Shown one piece after another: positions 62,677-64,000 of a stretch of DNA of 64,000 nt. The stretch's first letter is position 1. Each line of letters begins with the position of its first letter. The notes beneath the pieces are model-generated. The model did no database searches and was not told the origin of the DNA. It saw only the letters and a program-made list of their open reading frames with translations. The position numbers and the translations under genes were made by a program. The stretch is taken from positions 868,001 through 932,000 of the forward strand of contig NZ_RQRU01000001.1 in the NCBI RefSeq assembly GCF_004335015.1, read 5' to 3'. Origin of the DNA: Psychrobacter pygoscelis (GTDB taxonomy: Bacteria; Pseudomonadota; Gammaproteobacteria; Pseudomonadales; Moraxellaceae).

Positions 62677-63396
62677 ATGACAGAGTCGCAAGAGGACATC
62701 TGGCACAAAAATAGGTGGCAATCTGCGCTTACTGTGTCTCCAATCTCGCTCAGATCACGGTTCATCTCGCACCTTACCACGCTAGCAATCGATATTTATA
62801 CCGAGGATAGTGAGAGGCTCTGGAATGACATTGCTCAGCGCTATACGGAGCCGCAGCGTTATTATCATTCGCTGGAGCACTTAGACTATTTGTTTGCTCA
62901 CTTTGATTGTGTAGCGCACGATCTTAAGCAGCCCAGTATTGTGGCTTTGGCATTGTTTTATCACGATGTTATCTACGAGCCAAAGCCTCAACCCAAGCAG
63001 GACAGTAATGAGCTAAGAAGCGCTGAGCATGCTGCGCGCCAGCTTGCGGGTTATTTAGCGGCTGACCAAATTAAACAAATTAGTTCGCTTATATTAATGA
63101 CTGAATCTCATCAATTAGATGAGGTTGATAACCGTGCCCGTGACGCAGCCTACTTATTGGATTTGGACTTGAGCATCCTTGGTGCCTCATGGTCTAAGTA
63201 TAACGCCTACGCTAAAGCGGTACGCCAAGAGTATCATCATGTGACTGATGCCCTCTACCAATCAGGGCGAACTGCGGTATTGGCAGGACTGCTCGCCAAG
63301 CCAAGACTGTATTTGACGCCCTATTTTTATGAGCGCCTTGAGCAGCAAGCTAGAGGTAATATCAATCAAGAGCTAGCAGCTTTGCACGCAGAATAA
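62677..63396 (+). CDS. HD-domain predicted metal-dependent phosphohydrolase
   Basis: A 239-residue HD-superfamily protein of the COG4339 type. After a 40-residue head the family pattern begins with RYTEPQRYYHSLEHLDYLF, then ALALFYHDVIYEP, the HD metal motif, and RSAEHAARQLAGYL, ISSLILMTESH and LLDLDLSILGASWSKYNAYAKAVRQEY. The substrate is unknown. The stop overlaps the convergent methyltransferase by about 35 bases. A later in-frame start near residue 28 is possible. Confidence 0.87.
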   Translation: MTESQEDIWHKNRWQSALTVSPISLRSRFISHLTTLAIDIYTEDSERLWNDIAQRYTEPQRYYHSLEHLDYLFAHFDCVAHDLKQPSIVALALFYHDVIYEPKPQPKQDSNELRSAEHAARQLAGYLAADQIKQISSLILMTESHQLDEVDNRARDAAYLLDLDLSILGASWSKYNAYAKAVRQEYHHVTDALYQSGRTAVLAGLLAKPRLYLTPYFYERLEQQARGNINQELAALHAE

Positions 63397-63988
63397 CAAA
63401 AAGCTCACTACCTTGCCGTGCAGGATGCGAGTTATAACAGCGCTGCATGACCTCAATCTCAAAATACGGTGCAAATAACGCCCGATACTCTGCTTCACTG
63501 CCGCCAAATGGCGGTGTCATACTCGAAAACTCCCTATCGAACAATACCCCGACCAGCTTACCATTGGCCTTTAGCAGCGCATGCATCTGCCGAACGTATT
63601 CTACTCGCCATTGCGGCTCAATCGCACAAAAAAAGGTCTGCTCAATAGCCAGATCAAACTGATACTGCTCAGAGGATAACTTAAAGAAATCTGCACAGAC
63701 CAGATGATCTTTAGGAAAATCAGGGTGACTATTGGCAAAATTATTGAGCGGCGCTGCAGCAATATCAAACACCGTTACTCGATCAAAGTCTAGCTCATGC
63801 AAATAGCCGACCTCATAGGCGTTCCCTGCCCCTGCCACCATAATATCAAGTGACTTGGCAGACGCTGGAAGCTGATCGATATAGGCTTTTATCGGTGGCG
63901 ACACTTGACCCATATCCCACTTTAGCTCGCCTGCTGCATAGCGCTGCTGCCAGAAGTCAGCGTCTATTTTAATGTCACGCTTAATCAC
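63362..63988 (-). CDS. TPMT-family SAM-dependent methyltransferase
   Basis: A thiopurine S-methyltransferase-like protein. The start FWQQRYAAGELKWDMGQVSPPIKAYIDQL, the SAM loop IMVAGAGNAYEVGYLHELDF, the acidic residue after FDRVTVFDIAAAPL, and DLAIEQTFFCAIEPQWRVEYVRQMHALLKANGKLVGVLFDREF match the family. In bacteria such enzymes methylate selenium, tellurium or thiols; the substrate is not known here. The call starts at a GTG (63988); the frame is open to the window edge, so the true start may lie outside. Convergent overlap with the HD gene. Confidence 0.88.
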   Translation of the reverse strand: MIKRDIKIDADFWQQRYAAGELKWDMGQVSPPIKAYIDQLPASAKSLDIMVAGAGNAYEVGYLHELDFDRVTVFDIAAAPLNNFANSHPDFPKDHLVCADFFKLSSEQYQFDLAIEQTFFCAIEPQWRVEYVRQMHALLKANGKLVGVLFDREFSSMTPPFGGSEAEYRALFAPYFEIEVMQRCYNSHPARQGSELFVILRAKLLALD

Positions 63989-64000
63989 GCCATTTGCGTG

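Overview
This 64 kb window looks like chromosomal DNA of a Psychrobacter-type gammaproteobacterium (Moraxellaceae). The grounds are the protein sequences, a moderately AT-rich genome with long non-coding gaps, and gene neighbourhoods such as dcw-gshB-pyrE, glyQ-orf-glyS and murJ-ribF. Almost every gene is housekeeping. One large accessory-looking gene stands out near 53.7-56.7 kb.

Layout. 1-6.4 kb (minus strand): the distal dcw cell-wall/division cluster read murG, murC, ddlB, ftsQ, ftsA, with ftsA cut by the window edge. It is spread out by unusually long gaps. 6.4-12.4 kb: a 1 kb gap with two copies of a 131-bp MITE-like repeat, then gshB, pyrE, a lineage-specific gene, a YeeZ-like NAD-binding protein and a GNAT acetyltransferase. 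12.5-20.3 kb: a DUF4105 envelope protein, ampD, murJ, a DUF4878-like lipoprotein, another acetyltransferase, a third repeat copy, and ribF. 20.5-27 kb: DUF2789, mdh, a catalytically dead RNase I homologue, and a lytic transglycosylase. 27.3-33.5 kb: miaB, a LysE exporter, argE, a deaminase, a YgfB/UPF0149 protein, and a coiled-coil gene plus zapA. 34-42.5 kb: two tandem PhoA-type alkaline phosphatases behind a candidate Pho box, then glyQ-orf-glyS and a PspC protein. 43.2-49.2 kb: nadR-pnuC (NAD salvage), tRNA-Gly(GCC) with a clear promoter and terminator, an M48 peptidase, BolA, a SirB-like membrane protein and a lipoprotein. 49.2-53.5 kb: a sulfur/persulfide module of trxC, an ETHE1/Blh-like metallo-hydrolase, a SulP transporter and two DUF442 proteins, with a perfect 15-bp inverted repeat in the hydrolase promoter. 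53.5-56.7 kb: a glutathione S-transferase remnant and a 995-residue SIR2-TPR protein whose TPR part is a 129-bp tandem array. 56.8-62.6 kb: the peroxide-response set ahpF, ahpC and oxyR with candidate OxyR sites before both ahp genes. 62.7-64 kb: an HD-domain protein and a TPMT-type methyltransferase running to the edge.

How the genes work together. Peptidoglycan supply and recycling (murG, murC, ddlB, ampD, murJ, slt), division (ftsA, ftsQ, zapA) and thiol/peroxide/persulfide defence (gshB, trxC, ahpC, ahpF, oxyR, the hydrolase and DUF442 proteins) are the main themes.

The best candidate for an undescribed system is the SIR2-TPR gene. It pairs a probable NAD-consuming domain with a near-identical repeat array that could change copy number, which fits a phage-sensing effector. 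Other points of interest are the RNase I homologue that has lost all its catalytic residues, the 131-bp TA-flanked repeat family, and an FtsA with a degenerate nucleotide-binding loop.
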